Notes under the pieces: generated by a model
The model's input: only the letters and a program-made list of their open reading frames with translations
What the model was told of the DNA's origin: nothing
Databases searched by the model: none
Shown here: positions 43,872-53,390 of the stretch, one piece after another
Numbering within the stretch: position 1 is the first letter of the stretch
Layout: each line of letters opens with the position of its first letter
From: CBDFLA01 sp965248915
Lineage (GTDB): Bacteria; Pseudomonadota; Alphaproteobacteria; M2410
Assembly (NCBI GenBank): GCA_965248915.1
Contig: OZ252216.1
Span: 1,612,001-1,676,000 of the forward strand
Direction of reading: 5' to 3'
Length of the DNA stretch: 64,000 bases
Made by a program: the position numbers and the translations under genes

Positions 43872-45243
43872 ATTTTTCCATCCGCCGGTAGAGAGAAGTG
43901 CGTGTAATACCGAGCTCACCGGCCGCTCGGCTAACATTGCCATTGTGCTTTTTGAGGGCGCGAGAAATCACCGTTTTCTCGACATTATCCAAATTGAAGT
44001 CGTCAATTTCGGCTTCACCGTTGCTCTTTGGCTTGCGCCCTGGTGAAAACGAAAAGTCATCAACCTCCAGCGTGTCGCCGGTAGACAAGATCATGGCGCG
44101 CTCAACCGCGTGACGCAACTCGCGAATATTGCCGGGCCAATGATAGGATTGCAGGCGCTCTAACGCCGCAGCACTCACCCGCTTACGGGGAAAATTGTAT
44201 TTGCGTGCATAGATCCCAATGAAGTGCTCAAGCAACGCCGCTAAGTCATCCAAACGCTCACGCAACGGAGGCAGTTGAACCTCCACCGTGTTGATACGGT
44301 AGAGCAAGTCTTGGCGGAAAATGCTTTCGTCTGCCAACTCAGATGGCGGCATGTTGGTCGCTGAAACCAGGCGCACATCAAACGGCACGGATTTGTTTCC
44401 ACCCACCGGGCGCACTTCGCGCTGTTCGAGAACCGACAGTAGTTTGGCTTGAAGGTGTAGAGGCAGATTGCCAATCTCATCGAGAAAAAGCGTGCCGCCA
44501 TTGGCTGCTTGTAATCGCCCGATGCGATCTTCCTTCGCGTCTGTGAAGGCACCTTTCTTATGTCCGAACAATTCACTCTCAAACAAGGTCTCTGGAACCG
44601 CACCAAGATCGACCGAGACAAATGCCTCGCCCTGGCGCAACGACTGTCGGTGAATGGCGCGCGCGACCAGCTCTTTGCCGGTTCCGTTTTCGCCAAGAAT
44701 GAGAACGTTGGCATCTGTTGGCGCCGCCCGTTCAATCATCTGAAAGACGCGCTGCATGGCGCCGGATGAACCGACCAACTCATGGCTCGGTAAATCAATC
44801 CCGGCAGCAAGCTCCTTGTTCCGACCTTTAAGTTCAGTTGCTTCGGCCCGCGACTTCTTCAGCGTCAGCGCTGAGGTCACGGTCGCAACGAGTCGCTCGT
44901 TCTGCCAAGGCTTGGAGACAAAGTCGTAGGCGCCCCGTTTCATGGCGTCCACCGCCGTCCCAATATCGCTGTAAGCCGTGATCAGAACGACCGCGACCTC
45001 TGGGTCCAGTTCCAATATCTTGCCGAGCCATTCCAAGCCTTCTCGACCGCTGCTTTCCCCAATATCGAAGTTCATATCGAGCAGGACCACATCATAGCTC
45101 TCACGGTCCATCAATTTGGGAATTTGGATGGTCATATTGGTGGTGTCGACCAACTCAAAATGGCGCTTCAACAGGAGTTTCGCCGCAATCAGGATGTCCT
45201 GATCGTCATCAACTACCAGGATCTTCCCCTGATTCACCGCCAT
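43861..45243 (-). CDS. NtrC-like sigma-54-dependent response regulator
   Basis: 460 residues from ATG 45243. Receiver domain with ILVVDDDQD and phospho-acceptor Asp56 (VVLLDMNF). AAA+ domain with Walker A GENGTGKELVA, Walker B GGTLFLDEIGNLP, and sigma-54 contact loop GAFTDA in place of the canonical GAFTGA. C-terminal Fis-type helix-turn-helix (RALKKHNGNVSRAAGELGITRTSLYRRM). It is divergent from the PepSY-like gene that carries a sigma-54 promoter, the obvious first target. Confidence 0.93.
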   Translation of the reverse strand: MAVNQGKILVVDDDQDILIAAKLLLKRHFELVDTTNMTIQIPKLMDRESYDVVLLDMNFDIGESSGREGLEWLGKILELDPEVAVVLITAYSDIGTAVDAMKRGAYDFVSKPWQNERLVATVTSALTLKKSRAEATELKGRNKELAAGIDLPSHELVGSSGAMQRVFQMIERAAPTDANVLILGENGTGKELVARAIHRQSLRQGEAFVSVDLGAVPETLFESELFGHKKGAFTDAKEDRIGRLQAANGGTLFLDEIGNLPLHLQAKLLSVLEQREVRPVGGNKSVPFDVRLVSATNMPPSELADESIFRQDLLYRINTVEVQLPPLRERLDDLAALLEHFIGIYARKYNFPRKRVSAAALERLQSYHWPGNIRELRHAVERAMILSTGDTLEVDDFSFSPGRKPKSNGEAEIDDFNLDNVEKTVISRALKKHNGNVSRAAGELGITRTSLYRRMEKYGL

Positions 45244-45284
45244 CTGCCCAACCCTTCTGTTCGAAACCGTGCATAACATGTACG

Positions 45285-45322
45285 AAATCGGACACAAAGG
45301 TCAAACCCTCAAATTCGGACAC
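45285..45322 (+). promoter_or_regulatory. Candidate activator sites upstream of the sigma-54 promoter
   Basis: Two direct copies of AATCGGACAC / ATTCGGACAC (45286-45295 and 45313-45322), 27 bases apart, roughly 35 to 70 bases before the -24 element. Position and spacing (about 2.5 turns) fit upstream activating sequences of an enhancer-binding protein. Confidence 0.5.
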
Positions 45323-45356
45323 TCCCTAACTCATTGATATTATTGAGTTTCCCAAC

Positions 45357-45371
45357 TGGCACGGAGGTTGC
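45357..45371 (+). promoter_or_regulatory. Sigma-54 (-24/-12) promoter
   Basis: TGGCACG at 45357-45363, four bases, then TTGC at 45368-45371: a full match to the RpoN consensus. Points to the PepSY-like gene and the ABC genes beyond it. Confidence 0.85.
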
Positions 45372-45548
45372 GAAGCAAGATGCGACGACCGCCGGGCTGG
45401 AAGTGACAACACCCCCACTCTAGTTCGGCAAAAAGGTTCAAATTTGTGGCGCCCACTTGTCGTTTCGTCGCCGGCAATCCACGAGCGTTTTGAGCTTGAA
45501 GTGAACGTGTAACGAAAATATGCGGCCCCCAACCTCTAGGAGTTAATA

Positions 45549-45872
45549 ATGCGTAAGTTCGAAAAAGCTATCTCAACAGCCGTCGTGGCAGCGATCTCAT
45601 TGGCAGTCGTAACATCGGTATCAAGTATTGCCCGGGCAGGCGAAACCGAAGAAGCAACACCAATGCAATTGGCCGTCGGATTTGTCTCAAGAACTGAGGC
45701 CAAGAAGATTGTCCGCGCCCACCTTAAAGAAAACGACCTGAAAAATTTCCGCGTCTCTGACACGGAAAGAGATGGCGAATTCTGGGTTGTGATTGTCTCA
45801 ACCCTACAAGGAACACCGGTTAAAGAATATCGAGTGAATTCAGCAACTGGAGAGTTAGGCAGCAATGCCTAA
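45549..45872 (+). CDS. Secreted PepSY-like domain protein
   Basis: 107 residues: signal peptide (KAISTAVVAAISLAVVTSVSSIARA) and one PepSY-like unit (RTEAKKIVRAHLKENDLKNFRVSDTERDGEFWVVIVS ... VKEYRVNSATGELG, quoted in two parts). AGGAG ribosome-binding site at 45537-45541. PepSY domains are often inhibitors or metal/redox accessory domains. Placed between a sigma-54 promoter and a MacB-like ABC pair, suggesting a shared stress response. Confidence 0.8.
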   Translation: MRKFEKAISTAVVAAISLAVVTSVSSIARAGETEEATPMQLAVGFVSRTEAKKIVRAHLKENDLKNFRVSDTERDGEFWVVIVSTLQGTPVKEYRVNSATGELGSNA

Positions 45873-46180
45873 TTCGAAGGCATGGTCGGATCAGTGACTC
45901 CCCCAAGCATTGATCCGACCAGATATTCGGGTGATTGGGCTCGTCGGTTACAAACAAGTGGCCCCGTTCCCATCCCAGTCACCCTCCTGCGGTTGATGCA
46001 AAGCTGCGTCTGCTTGTGCCGAGGCCTACAGCCCATTCGGTAGAAGCAATGGCGATGCATCAACCGCAATTTCCATTGGGGGAAGTGAAGTTAACGATGT
46101 TGGAATTTGTGCGAAACATAGACGAGAGTGTAGCCGGCGGGTATGTTGCGTCCACCGCGGCCAGGAAGGCATCAAAACCT
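45873..46180. other. Region between PepSY gene and ABC ATPase
   Basis: 308 bases with the inverted repeat at 45884-45920 and in-frame ATGs (46049, 46055, 46097) that could extend the ABC protein. No second sigma-54 promoter was seen here. Confidence 0.4.
45884..45920. repeat. Perfect ten-base inverted repeat after the PepSY gene
   Basis: Arms ggtcggatca (45884-45893) and tgatccgacc (45911-45920), 17-base loop. No T run follows, so it is not a standard terminator. It may be an operator or an mRNA-stabilising hairpin. Confidence 0.6.
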
Positions 46181-46867
46181 ATGTTTCGACTAGACAAAGT
46201 CAGTAAGATCTATCGCGCCGGCGAAGTCGAGACGACAGCATTGCTGGACATCTCCCTCGATATTGATCCCGGTGAATTTATCGCCATTATGGGCCCTTCG
46301 GGATGTGGAAAATCGACCCTCCTCAATATTATCGGCCTATTGGACAGTCCAACTTCCGGCGACTACTTCTTCCACGACCAAAATGTAGCGCGATATCCGG
46401 AGTCGAAACTCTCAGCCTTGCGAAAAGAAAACGTTGGTTTCATCTTCCAAAGTTTCAATTTGATTCAGGAATTGTCGGTCGCGGAAAACGTCGACCTTGC
46501 ACTCCTCTACCACGACATTTCTGCCCAAGAGCGCAAGCGGCGTGTCATGGGAGCTCTCGACAAAATGGAAATTGCTCACCGTGCCGAACATCGCCCATCG
46601 CAACTCTCCGGCGGTCAGCAACAAAGGGTCGCAATCGCAAGAGCATTGGTGAGCGAACCCAAATTAATATTGGCCGATGAACCCACCGGCAATTTGGATT
46701 CCGCCCACGGCGATGAGGTCATGCAGCTCTTAGGGCAAATGAACCAAGACGGTGCCACCATTGTTATGGTGACCCATTCCACGATCCATGCCAACTACGC
46801 GCAACGAATTGTCAACTTGTTCGATGGTCAAATCATCGCCGAAAGCCTAACCAAGTACGGGACCTAA
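46181..46867 (+). CDS. MacB/LolD-type ABC ATP-binding protein
   Basis: 228 residues from ATG 46181, the usual length for this family; in-frame ATGs up to 46049 would add a non-conserved leader. Start MFRLDKVSKIYRAGEVET, Walker A GPSGCGKSTLLNIIG, signature PSQLSGGQQQRVAIARA, Walker B LILADEPTGNLD, and switch His in VTHSTIHA. ATPase for the FtsX-type permease six bases downstream. No periplasmic adaptor gene is adjacent. Confidence 0.9.
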   Translation: MFRLDKVSKIYRAGEVETTALLDISLDIDPGEFIAIMGPSGCGKSTLLNIIGLLDSPTSGDYFFHDQNVARYPESKLSALRKENVGFIFQSFNLIQELSVAENVDLALLYHDISAQERKRRVMGALDKMEIAHRAEHRPSQLSGGQQQRVAIARALVSEPKLILADEPTGNLDSAHGDEVMQLLGQMNQDGATIVMVTHSTIHANYAQRIVNLFDGQIIAESLTKYGT

Positions 46868-46873
46868 CGAGAG

Positions 46874-49345
46874 ATGCTGAAAAATTATCTCCTCGTGGCC
46901 GTGCGCCACTTGATGAAGAAGAAGCTTTACTCAGCGATTAACATTCTGGGTTTGGCCCTCGGCATGGCCGCGTGCATTCTCATGGTGTTGTTTGTTCGCG
47001 TAGAACTCTCTTATGATCGCTCATTCACCAACATCGACAATATCTACCGCGTTCAGTCTTCCTTGTTTACCCGCGAACGCGCGCCCCTAAGGCTTGCTAC
47101 GTCATCAGCGGCTGCCATCAACGCCATTGAAACCGACCTTCCGTCCGTCCTCCGCTCAACATATGCATTTAGTTGGCGCTCAGCCCTGGAAGTTGACGGC
47201 AAAGAATTCAACACCGGCGTCGTTTGGGCGTCTCCTTCATTCTTCGATCTCTTTGATTTCAAACTTGAAAATGGGCGGCCGCAGGACATTTTGGCCAGGC
47301 CCGGGCAAACCATTATTCATCCCAAATTTGCACAGCACCTGTTTGGAGATGTCGACCCAGTAGGTAAGACCATCAATATGAGCGACGGTCGCGAATTGAC
47401 CGTCGCCGGTGTCCTGGCCTCCCCTGTCCCAAAGTCTCACATCAAATCCCATCTCTTCATCTCTCTCGCAACCCTTGAGGAAGACGGTACCCTTGAAAAG
47501 ATGATGGGGTGGAACAACGTTTACGCCAACACGTACTTCGAACTTGCTGACGGCGCTTCACCTGCCCTCGTGCAGGACAAGCTCAACAAGATTGTATCTA
47601 AGAATATTCCACCAATTTCGCGTCTTGGAACAGAGATCAAGAGCGAAGACTGGCTTACGCTCAGCATCATGCCTGTTCGCGACATTCATTTGAAATCTGA
47701 ACAATCGGAAGAAATGACCCCCGTCGGCGACATTACATTGGTCTACACATTTTCGGTTCTCTCAGTTTTGATTTTGATTGTCGCCTGTATCAACTTCACA
47801 AACCTTGCAACCGCGAGAGCTGGTGATCGCGCCCGCGAAATCGGCATGCGCAAGCTCGTCGGAGCGGAGCGAAAACAAGTAATCTCCCAGATACTCGGTG
47901 AAAGCATCCTACTGTCGGTGTTCGCGCTGTTGCTGGCCATTGCCGCTGTTGAGTTTTCTCTGCCCTATTACAATGAAGTGATCGGCAAGTCGCTAACCCT
48001 AGACTACCAGCGCGATATTGGCCTTCTTGGCGGATTGTTGGGCCTGGCGATAACCGTTGGCTTCATCGGCGGCATCTACCCCGCAACATTCCTTTCCGCG
48101 TTCCGACCGCTTGCGGTCTTGCGCGGACCTTTCTCAGATGTAGATGGTCGATTTTTACTTCGGTCCGTACTTGTGGTGATACAATTTGCCATCTCCATTG
48201 GCCTCATGATTGCGACCATCGTTGTCTACTCTCAGATGGTCTATGCCAAATCACAGCTCCTTCAGTTCGACCGTGAACATGCCATGACTTTGCATACGAA
48301 ACAGAAAGACGACAGCTGGGATCATGCCGACAAAATGAGATCCATCGCCTATGAGTTATTGGCAATGGATGAAGTCTCCTCACTCACAATGTCATCGGTA
48401 TCGCCACCGGAACCCTTCCCTGAAAATGCTGTGGTAAAACGGCCAGGCTTTGACATTGGCTACCCGCAAATCATGCGCCAAGCCAATGTTGACCACAGAT
48501 TTTTCGAAACATTTAGTATTGAAGTCAAATTCGGTCGAAACTTTGACTCAGAAAACGCCTACGACTATTTCGACATGCCGACTGACGATGAACCAATTAC
48601 CTACTCCAATGCAATTCTCAATGAGAGCGCCGTCAAATGGCTCGGGTTTGAGAGTGCTGAGGCGGCAATTGGCCAAACAGTTCAAAAGGGCTTGAAGGCG
48701 CCCAACTACATCGCCAATCACAAGATCATCGGTGTGGTGCCAGATGTGAACTTTGCCAGCGCCAGACACCCAGTTGAACCAACCATGTTCTACATGGCCC
48801 CAGAGTCCTTCGAGGCAATATCCTTCTCAATGACGAGTGAAGATTTTTGGGCCTCCAAAAAGAAGATTAAAGAAATTTGGAAGTCGAATATGGGATCAAA
48901 GGGATTCGCACTCCGTTTCATCGATGCAGGCTATGATGATCTCTACAAGCAAGAAACGACGAGAAGTTATCTCTTTGGCGGATTTTCTGTTCTCGCGATG
49001 TTAATAGCTTGCCTTGGATTGTTTGGACTTGCGTCCATCTCCGCTGAAAAACGCACGCAAGAAATCGGCCTTCGCAAAGTGATGGGCGCGTCTGTCGGCG
49101 ATATCGTGAAACTTCTCGTTTTACAATTCGCGCGCCCCGTGATCATCGCAAATTTGATTGCTTGGCCAATTGCCTACTTTACAATGCAGGCATGGTTGGA
49201 TGGGTTCGCCTATCATATTCCGCTTTCACCATTGGCGTTCATTCTAGCCAGCATTGTAACGTGCGCGGTGGCATGGACCACGGTCGCATTACATGCGCGC
49301 CGTGTAGCGATGACGAAACCAGCTCAGACACTTCGATACGAATAA
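46874..49345 (+). CDS. FtsX/MacB-like ABC permease (two FtsX domains)
   Basis: 823 residues. N-terminal helix (AINILGLALGMAACILMVLF), MacB-type periplasmic domain, first FtsX domain (FSVLSVLILIVACINFTNLA ... REIGMRKLVGAERKQV), second periplasmic segment, second FtsX domain (GGFSVLAMLIACLGLFGLA ... TQEIGLRKVMGASVGDI). Such fused permeases work with one ATPase to extrude or mechanically transmit; known substrates include antimicrobial peptides. The substrate is unknown. Confidence 0.9.
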   Translation: MLKNYLLVAVRHLMKKKLYSAINILGLALGMAACILMVLFVRVELSYDRSFTNIDNIYRVQSSLFTRERAPLRLATSSAAAINAIETDLPSVLRSTYAFSWRSALEVDGKEFNTGVVWASPSFFDLFDFKLENGRPQDILARPGQTIIHPKFAQHLFGDVDPVGKTINMSDGRELTVAGVLASPVPKSHIKSHLFISLATLEEDGTLEKMMGWNNVYANTYFELADGASPALVQDKLNKIVSKNIPPISRLGTEIKSEDWLTLSIMPVRDIHLKSEQSEEMTPVGDITLVYTFSVLSVLILIVACINFTNLATARAGDRAREIGMRKLVGAERKQVISQILGESILLSVFALLLAIAAVEFSLPYYNEVIGKSLTLDYQRDIGLLGGLLGLAITVGFIGGIYPATFLSAFRPLAVLRGPFSDVDGRFLLRSVLVVIQFAISIGLMIATIVVYSQMVYAKSQLLQFDREHAMTLHTKQKDDSWDHADKMRSIAYELLAMDEVSSLTMSSVSPPEPFPENAVVKRPGFDIGYPQIMRQANVDHRFFETFSIEVKFGRNFDSENAYDYFDMPTDDEPITYSNAILNESAVKWLGFESAEAAIGQTVQKGLKAPNYIANHKIIGVVPDVNFASARHPVEPTMFYMAPESFEAISFSMTSEDFWASKKKIKEIWKSNMGSKGFALRFIDAGYDDLYKQETTRSYLFGGFSVLAMLIACLGLFGLASISAEKRTQEIGLRKVMGASVGDIVKLLVLQFARPVIIANLIAWPIAYFTMQAWLDGFAYHIPLSPLAFILASIVTCAVAWTTVALHARRVAMTKPAQTLRYE

Positions 49346-49520
49346 TTCCAACTGAAGCCTCATTCGGAAACATCTTTGCGGATTCGACCTAAGTGGTCTG
49401 TTTTACAAGAGAATTCTTGACATCAACGGTTTGAAATTGGAGTGTGAAGACGAACTTGGGGCCGAGGAACCCTGGGCTTCGTGGGTTGTCAGGGAAACTT
49501 TCAAGGATACGTAGCAAGAC

Positions 49521-50444
49521 ATGCTTTCCTTCATTGTTAAGCGGGTGCTGGTAGCAATACCGGTCATGTTGATCATCATTACCATGTCGTTTTTCCTGAT
49601 GCGGGCAGCACCTGGGGGACCGTTCACGAGCGAACGTAAATTACCGCCAGAGATCGAAGCTAACATTCTCGCAGCCTATGACCTCGATAAGCCGCTCCAC
49701 ATTCAGTACATCAAGTATTTGAAGAACGTCGTTCGTGGAGATTTTGGTCCGTCGTATAAATACAAAGACTTCACTGTCAACGAACTCATCGCAAGCGGAT
49801 TGCCTGTCAGTGTTCGTCTTGGTGTGTCTGCAATCCTCTTAGCGATTTTTTTGGGCATTCCACTGGGAACCATTGCAGCTCTCAATCAAAACAAATTTCC
49901 GGATTTCTCGGTCATGGCCATCGCAATGGTTGGGATTACCATTCCAATATTCGTGGTCGCGCCAATGTTGACATTGCAGTTTGGTGTCAACATGGGAATA
50001 TTGCCTGTCGCGGGTTGGAAAGACGGCAAACTCACACACATGATTCTACCCGTTATCTCTTTGGCCCTGCCTCAAATTGCCGTCATCTCGCGGTTGACCC
50101 GCGGCGGCATGCTCGAGGTCCTGCGGTCAAACTACGTGAGAACTGCCCGGGCAAAGGGCCTCCCCGAATGGGTTGTCATTCGTCGTCACGTGATGCCAGC
50201 AGGCCTGATGCCACTGGTAAGTTACTTAGGCCCCGCAACGGCTGGCATTTTGACCGGCTCCTTTATTGTTGAATCCATTTTCAACCTGCCTGGCGTGGGT
50301 AAGTACTTCGTTATCGGCGCCTTACAACGCGACTACACCTTAGTTATGGGCGTCGTCATACTGTTCTCATTGCTCATCATCATTCTCAATCTGGTAGCCG
50401 ATGTCCTTTACGGCATTCTCGATCCGAAAGTGAAGCTGCAATAA
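49521..50444 (+). CDS. oppB: Oligopeptide ABC transporter permease OppB
   Basis: 307 residues, about six transmembrane helices, start MLSFIVKRVLVAIPVMLIII typical of OppB/DppB, EAA loop TARAKGLPEWVVIRRHVMPAGLMP. It shares a TAATG stop-start overlap with oppC. Confidence 0.94.
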   Translation: MLSFIVKRVLVAIPVMLIIITMSFFLMRAAPGGPFTSERKLPPEIEANILAAYDLDKPLHIQYIKYLKNVVRGDFGPSYKYKDFTVNELIASGLPVSVRLGVSAILLAIFLGIPLGTIAALNQNKFPDFSVMAIAMVGITIPIFVVAPMLTLQFGVNMGILPVAGWKDGKLTHMILPVISLALPQIAVISRLTRGGMLEVLRSNYVRTARAKGLPEWVVIRRHVMPAGLMPLVSYLGPATAGILTGSFIVESIFNLPGVGKYFVIGALQRDYTLVMGVVILFSLLIIILNLVADVLYGILDPKVKLQ

Positions 50445-51352
50445 TGACTGATCTTTCTACCCGAACCGCAAAGCCGATGATCCCCGACCGTATGGCGGAA
50501 GTAAAAGGCCGCAGTCTTTGGATTGATGCAAGACGTCGCCTCTTCGCCAATAAGGCCGCTGTCGTCAGCATGGCCATACTGAGTGTCGTCGTCTTCATGG
50601 CGGTCTTTGCAGACTTTCTCAGTCCTTACACATACGAAGACATCGATTGGGACTTGCTGTCGACCCCGCCTACTTGGGATGGTTTTCATATATTTGGTAC
50701 CGACGCCGTTGGTCGTGACCTGTTCATTCGCACCCTGTACGGCGCTCGCATTTCGTTGGCCGTTGGCGTAACCGCGACCACGGTCGCCTTGTCTATTGGC
50801 GTTCTCTACGGCGCCACCGCCGGTTTTGTAGGTGGAAGAATTGACAACGCCATGATGCGCTTTGTCGATATACTCTATTCAATGCCTCTCATGATCTTCG
50901 TCATCGTTCTCGTGGCAATCTTCGGACGAAATTTCATGCTTTTGTTCTTGGCCATTGGCGCGGTTGAATGGCTCACCATGGCGCGGATTGTGCGCGGTCA
51001 AACGCTCACCATTCGAAACAAGGAGTTCATTGAAGCGGCCGAAGCCGCAGGTGTGTCTCGAATGCGCATGATTACGCGCCACGTTGTTCCAAATGTTGTG
51101 GGGCCGGTTCTAGTCTATATTACACTGACAATGCCCTCCGTTATCTTGACCGAAAGTTTCTTGAGCTTCCTCGGACTCGGGGTTCAAGAGCCACTCACCT
51201 CCTGGGGCGCGCTTATTTCTGAGGGCGCAAACGAAATCGAAACGGCGTGGTGGATGCTCATCTTCCCGTCCGTGTTCATGGCAGTCACATTGTTCTGCTT
51301 CAATTTTATTGGCGACGGACTGCGCGATGCGCTTGATCCAAAAGATCGCTAG
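50444..51352 (+). CDS. oppC: Oligopeptide ABC transporter permease OppC
   Basis: 302 residues. N-terminal soluble segment then helix (AAVVSMAILSVVVFMAVFADF), GTDAVGRDLFIRTLYGARISL and EAA loop EAAEAAGVSRMRMITRHVVPN. Heterodimer partner of OppB. Confidence 0.94.
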   Translation: MTDLSTRTAKPMIPDRMAEVKGRSLWIDARRRLFANKAAVVSMAILSVVVFMAVFADFLSPYTYEDIDWDLLSTPPTWDGFHIFGTDAVGRDLFIRTLYGARISLAVGVTATTVALSIGVLYGATAGFVGGRIDNAMMRFVDILYSMPLMIFVIVLVAIFGRNFMLLFLAIGAVEWLTMARIVRGQTLTIRNKEFIEAAEAAGVSRMRMITRHVVPNVVGPVLVYITLTMPSVILTESFLSFLGLGVQEPLTSWGALISEGANEIETAWWMLIFPSVFMAVTLFCFNFIGDGLRDALDPKDR

Positions 51353-51378
51353 ACAGAGTGATGTGAGGATTTGACTTT

Positions 51379-52368
51379 ATGGCTCCTGTTCTCTCGGTAA
51401 AGGACCTATCGGTCCGCTTTTCTACACCTGAAGGTGACGTCCTCGCGGTAAGCGGCGTTACTTTCGACGTCAACAAAGGTGAGTGTCTCGGCGTCGTTGG
51501 CGAGTCTGGCTCTGGCAAGACGCAACTCTTTATCTCAATGATGGGATTGCTGGCCGACAACGGCATCGTCGAAGGCACGGCGGAATTTCAAGGGGAGAAC
51601 ATTCTCGGACTGTCGCGCAAGAAGCTGAACAAAATACGCGGCGAACGCATGTCAATGATCTTCCAAGATCCAATGACATCTCTAACACCGCACCTAAGTG
51701 TCGCACGTCAGCTCATCGAAGTTCTCAAACTTCACAAGGGAATGAACGAACAAAATGCGCGCAAGCGGGCTTTGGACATGCTGGACCTCGTTCGAATTCC
51801 TGAGGCCGCAAAACGCATCGACATGTACCCGCACGAGTTTTCCGGTGGCATGCGCCAGCGGGTCATGATTGCGATGGGGCTGTTGTGTGAACCAGAACTC
51901 CTCATCGCAGATGAGCCATCGACCGCGCTTGATGTAACGGTTCAAGCGCAAATCTTAGAGATCCTCGGAGACCTCAAGCGCGAGACCGGCGCCGCGATTG
52001 TGATGATCACCCATGATCTCGGTGTTGTCGCAAGCATTTGTGATCGCGTTATGGTTATGTACGCTGGCGAGTTTGTTGAGACCGGCAAAGTCGGTGAAAT
52101 TTTTTACGATCCTCAGCACCCCTACACCCGCGGTCTCTTACTTTCGATGCCAAGGCTTGATCAGATTACGGATGAAAAACTGAACGCCATTCCAGGACAG
52201 CCGCCAAATCTCCAGAACTTACCAGAAGGCTGCAAGTTCCAAGACCGTTGCACATACGCCTTTGAACCTTGCTTTACCAAGGATCCACAACTCACAGAAA
52301 TGACCCCAGGTCGTGGCAAAGCCTGCCACTACAAAGGCTTTGATAACTCACAGGGAACGAATTTATGA
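51379..52368 (+). CDS. oppD: Oligopeptide ABC transporter ATPase OppD
   Basis: 329 residues. Walker A GESGSGKTQLF, signature EFSGGMRQRVMIAMG, Walker B LLIADEPSTALDV, and C-terminal Cys-rich peptide-transporter motif (CKFQDRCTYAFEPC ... ACH). The stop overlaps the oppF start. Confidence 0.95.
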   Translation: MAPVLSVKDLSVRFSTPEGDVLAVSGVTFDVNKGECLGVVGESGSGKTQLFISMMGLLADNGIVEGTAEFQGENILGLSRKKLNKIRGERMSMIFQDPMTSLTPHLSVARQLIEVLKLHKGMNEQNARKRALDMLDLVRIPEAAKRIDMYPHEFSGGMRQRVMIAMGLLCEPELLIADEPSTALDVTVQAQILEILGDLKRETGAAIVMITHDLGVVASICDRVMVMYAGEFVETGKVGEIFYDPQHPYTRGLLLSMPRLDQITDEKLNAIPGQPPNLQNLPEGCKFQDRCTYAFEPCFTKDPQLTEMTPGRGKACHYKGFDNSQGTNL

Positions 52369-53351
52369 CCGAGGCCATTCTTAAAGTTGAAGACCTCAAA
52401 GTCCATTTCCCAATGCCATCGACGGGCCTCTTTTCGGGGAAAGCCCCACGCCTAAAAGCTGTTGACGGTGTGAGTTTTGAGATGTTTCCAGGCGAAACCC
52501 TCGGCATCGTTGGCGAGTCTGGTTGCGGGAAATCAACCCTCGGACGCGCAATTTTGCGGTTGCTCAAGCCCACCGGCGGGAAAGTCATTTGGCTCGGAAG
52601 AGATTTGGCCCCGCTCAGCAACTCAAAAATGAGATTGCGACGTCAAGATCTTCAGATCATTTTTCAGGACCCTTTGGCCAGTCTCAATCCGCGAATGACC
52701 ATCGGTGAGATAATTGCTGAACCACTGAGAAGTTTTTATCCCAAAATGAAGAAGTCTGAACGAAAAGGAAAAGTTCAAGACATGATGTCCAAGGTTGGCC
52801 TTCTTCCGCAGATGATCAACCGATATCCACATGAGTTCAGTGGAGGTCAGTGCCAGCGGATCGGTGTCGCACGCGCTATGATCTTGCGGCCCAAACTCAT
52901 CATTTGTGATGAGCCCGTGAGTGCATTGGACGTTTCAATTCAAGCGCAAATCGTCAATCTCTTGAGGGAATTGCAGGACGAGTTCGGCCTGTCACTGATA
53001 TTCATCAGCCACGACCTCTCGGTCGTGCGCTACATCTCACATAGAGTGCTCGTTCTCTATTTAGGCAAGGTCATGGAAATCGCCGATCGCGGTTCCCTGT
53101 ACGACAATCCCAGGCATCCCTATACACGGGCGCTCATCAATGCCGCACCGATCCCCGACCCAGAATTAGAACAGCACAAGGAACGGATCGTCTTGGAAGG
53201 TGACTTACCCTCCCCCGTCGACCCGCCTTCTGGGTGTGTGTTCAGAACAAGGTGTCCAAAGGCGACAGATAAATGCGCAAACGAGATCCCAGAGCTGTCC
53301 AGCCGAGGTGGTCCATCAGGACATCAGGTTGCCTGCCACTTCCCAGATTGA
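52365..53351 (+). CDS. oppF: Oligopeptide ABC transporter ATPase OppF
   Basis: 328 residues. Walker A GESGCGKSTLGRA, signature EFSGGQCQRIGVARAM, Walker B LIICDEPVSALDV, C-terminal CVFRTRCPKATDKC ... ACH motif. Overlaps oppD by four bases (ATGA). Confidence 0.95.
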   Translation: MTEAILKVEDLKVHFPMPSTGLFSGKAPRLKAVDGVSFEMFPGETLGIVGESGCGKSTLGRAILRLLKPTGGKVIWLGRDLAPLSNSKMRLRRQDLQIIFQDPLASLNPRMTIGEIIAEPLRSFYPKMKKSERKGKVQDMMSKVGLLPQMINRYPHEFSGGQCQRIGVARAMILRPKLIICDEPVSALDVSIQAQIVNLLRELQDEFGLSLIFISHDLSVVRYISHRVLVLYLGKVMEIADRGSLYDNPRHPYTRALINAAPIPDPELEQHKERIVLEGDLPSPVDPPSGCVFRTRCPKATDKCANEIPELSSRGGPSGHQVACHFPD

Positions 53352-53390
53352 AAAGTCGTGTGTCACAGATTTTTCGTTTGGTTCAATCAG

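Larger units (their letters stand above)
45244..45548. other. Regulator / PepSY divergent intergenic region
   Basis: 305 bases with no gene. It holds the paired activator sites and the sigma-54 promoter listed separately. About 175 bases separate the -12 element from the PepSY start, so the transcript has a long untranslated leader. Confidence 0.6.

Noticed and set aside
49417..49422. TTGACA as a -35 box for oppB
   Set aside because: No acceptable -10 hexamer at 16-18 bases.
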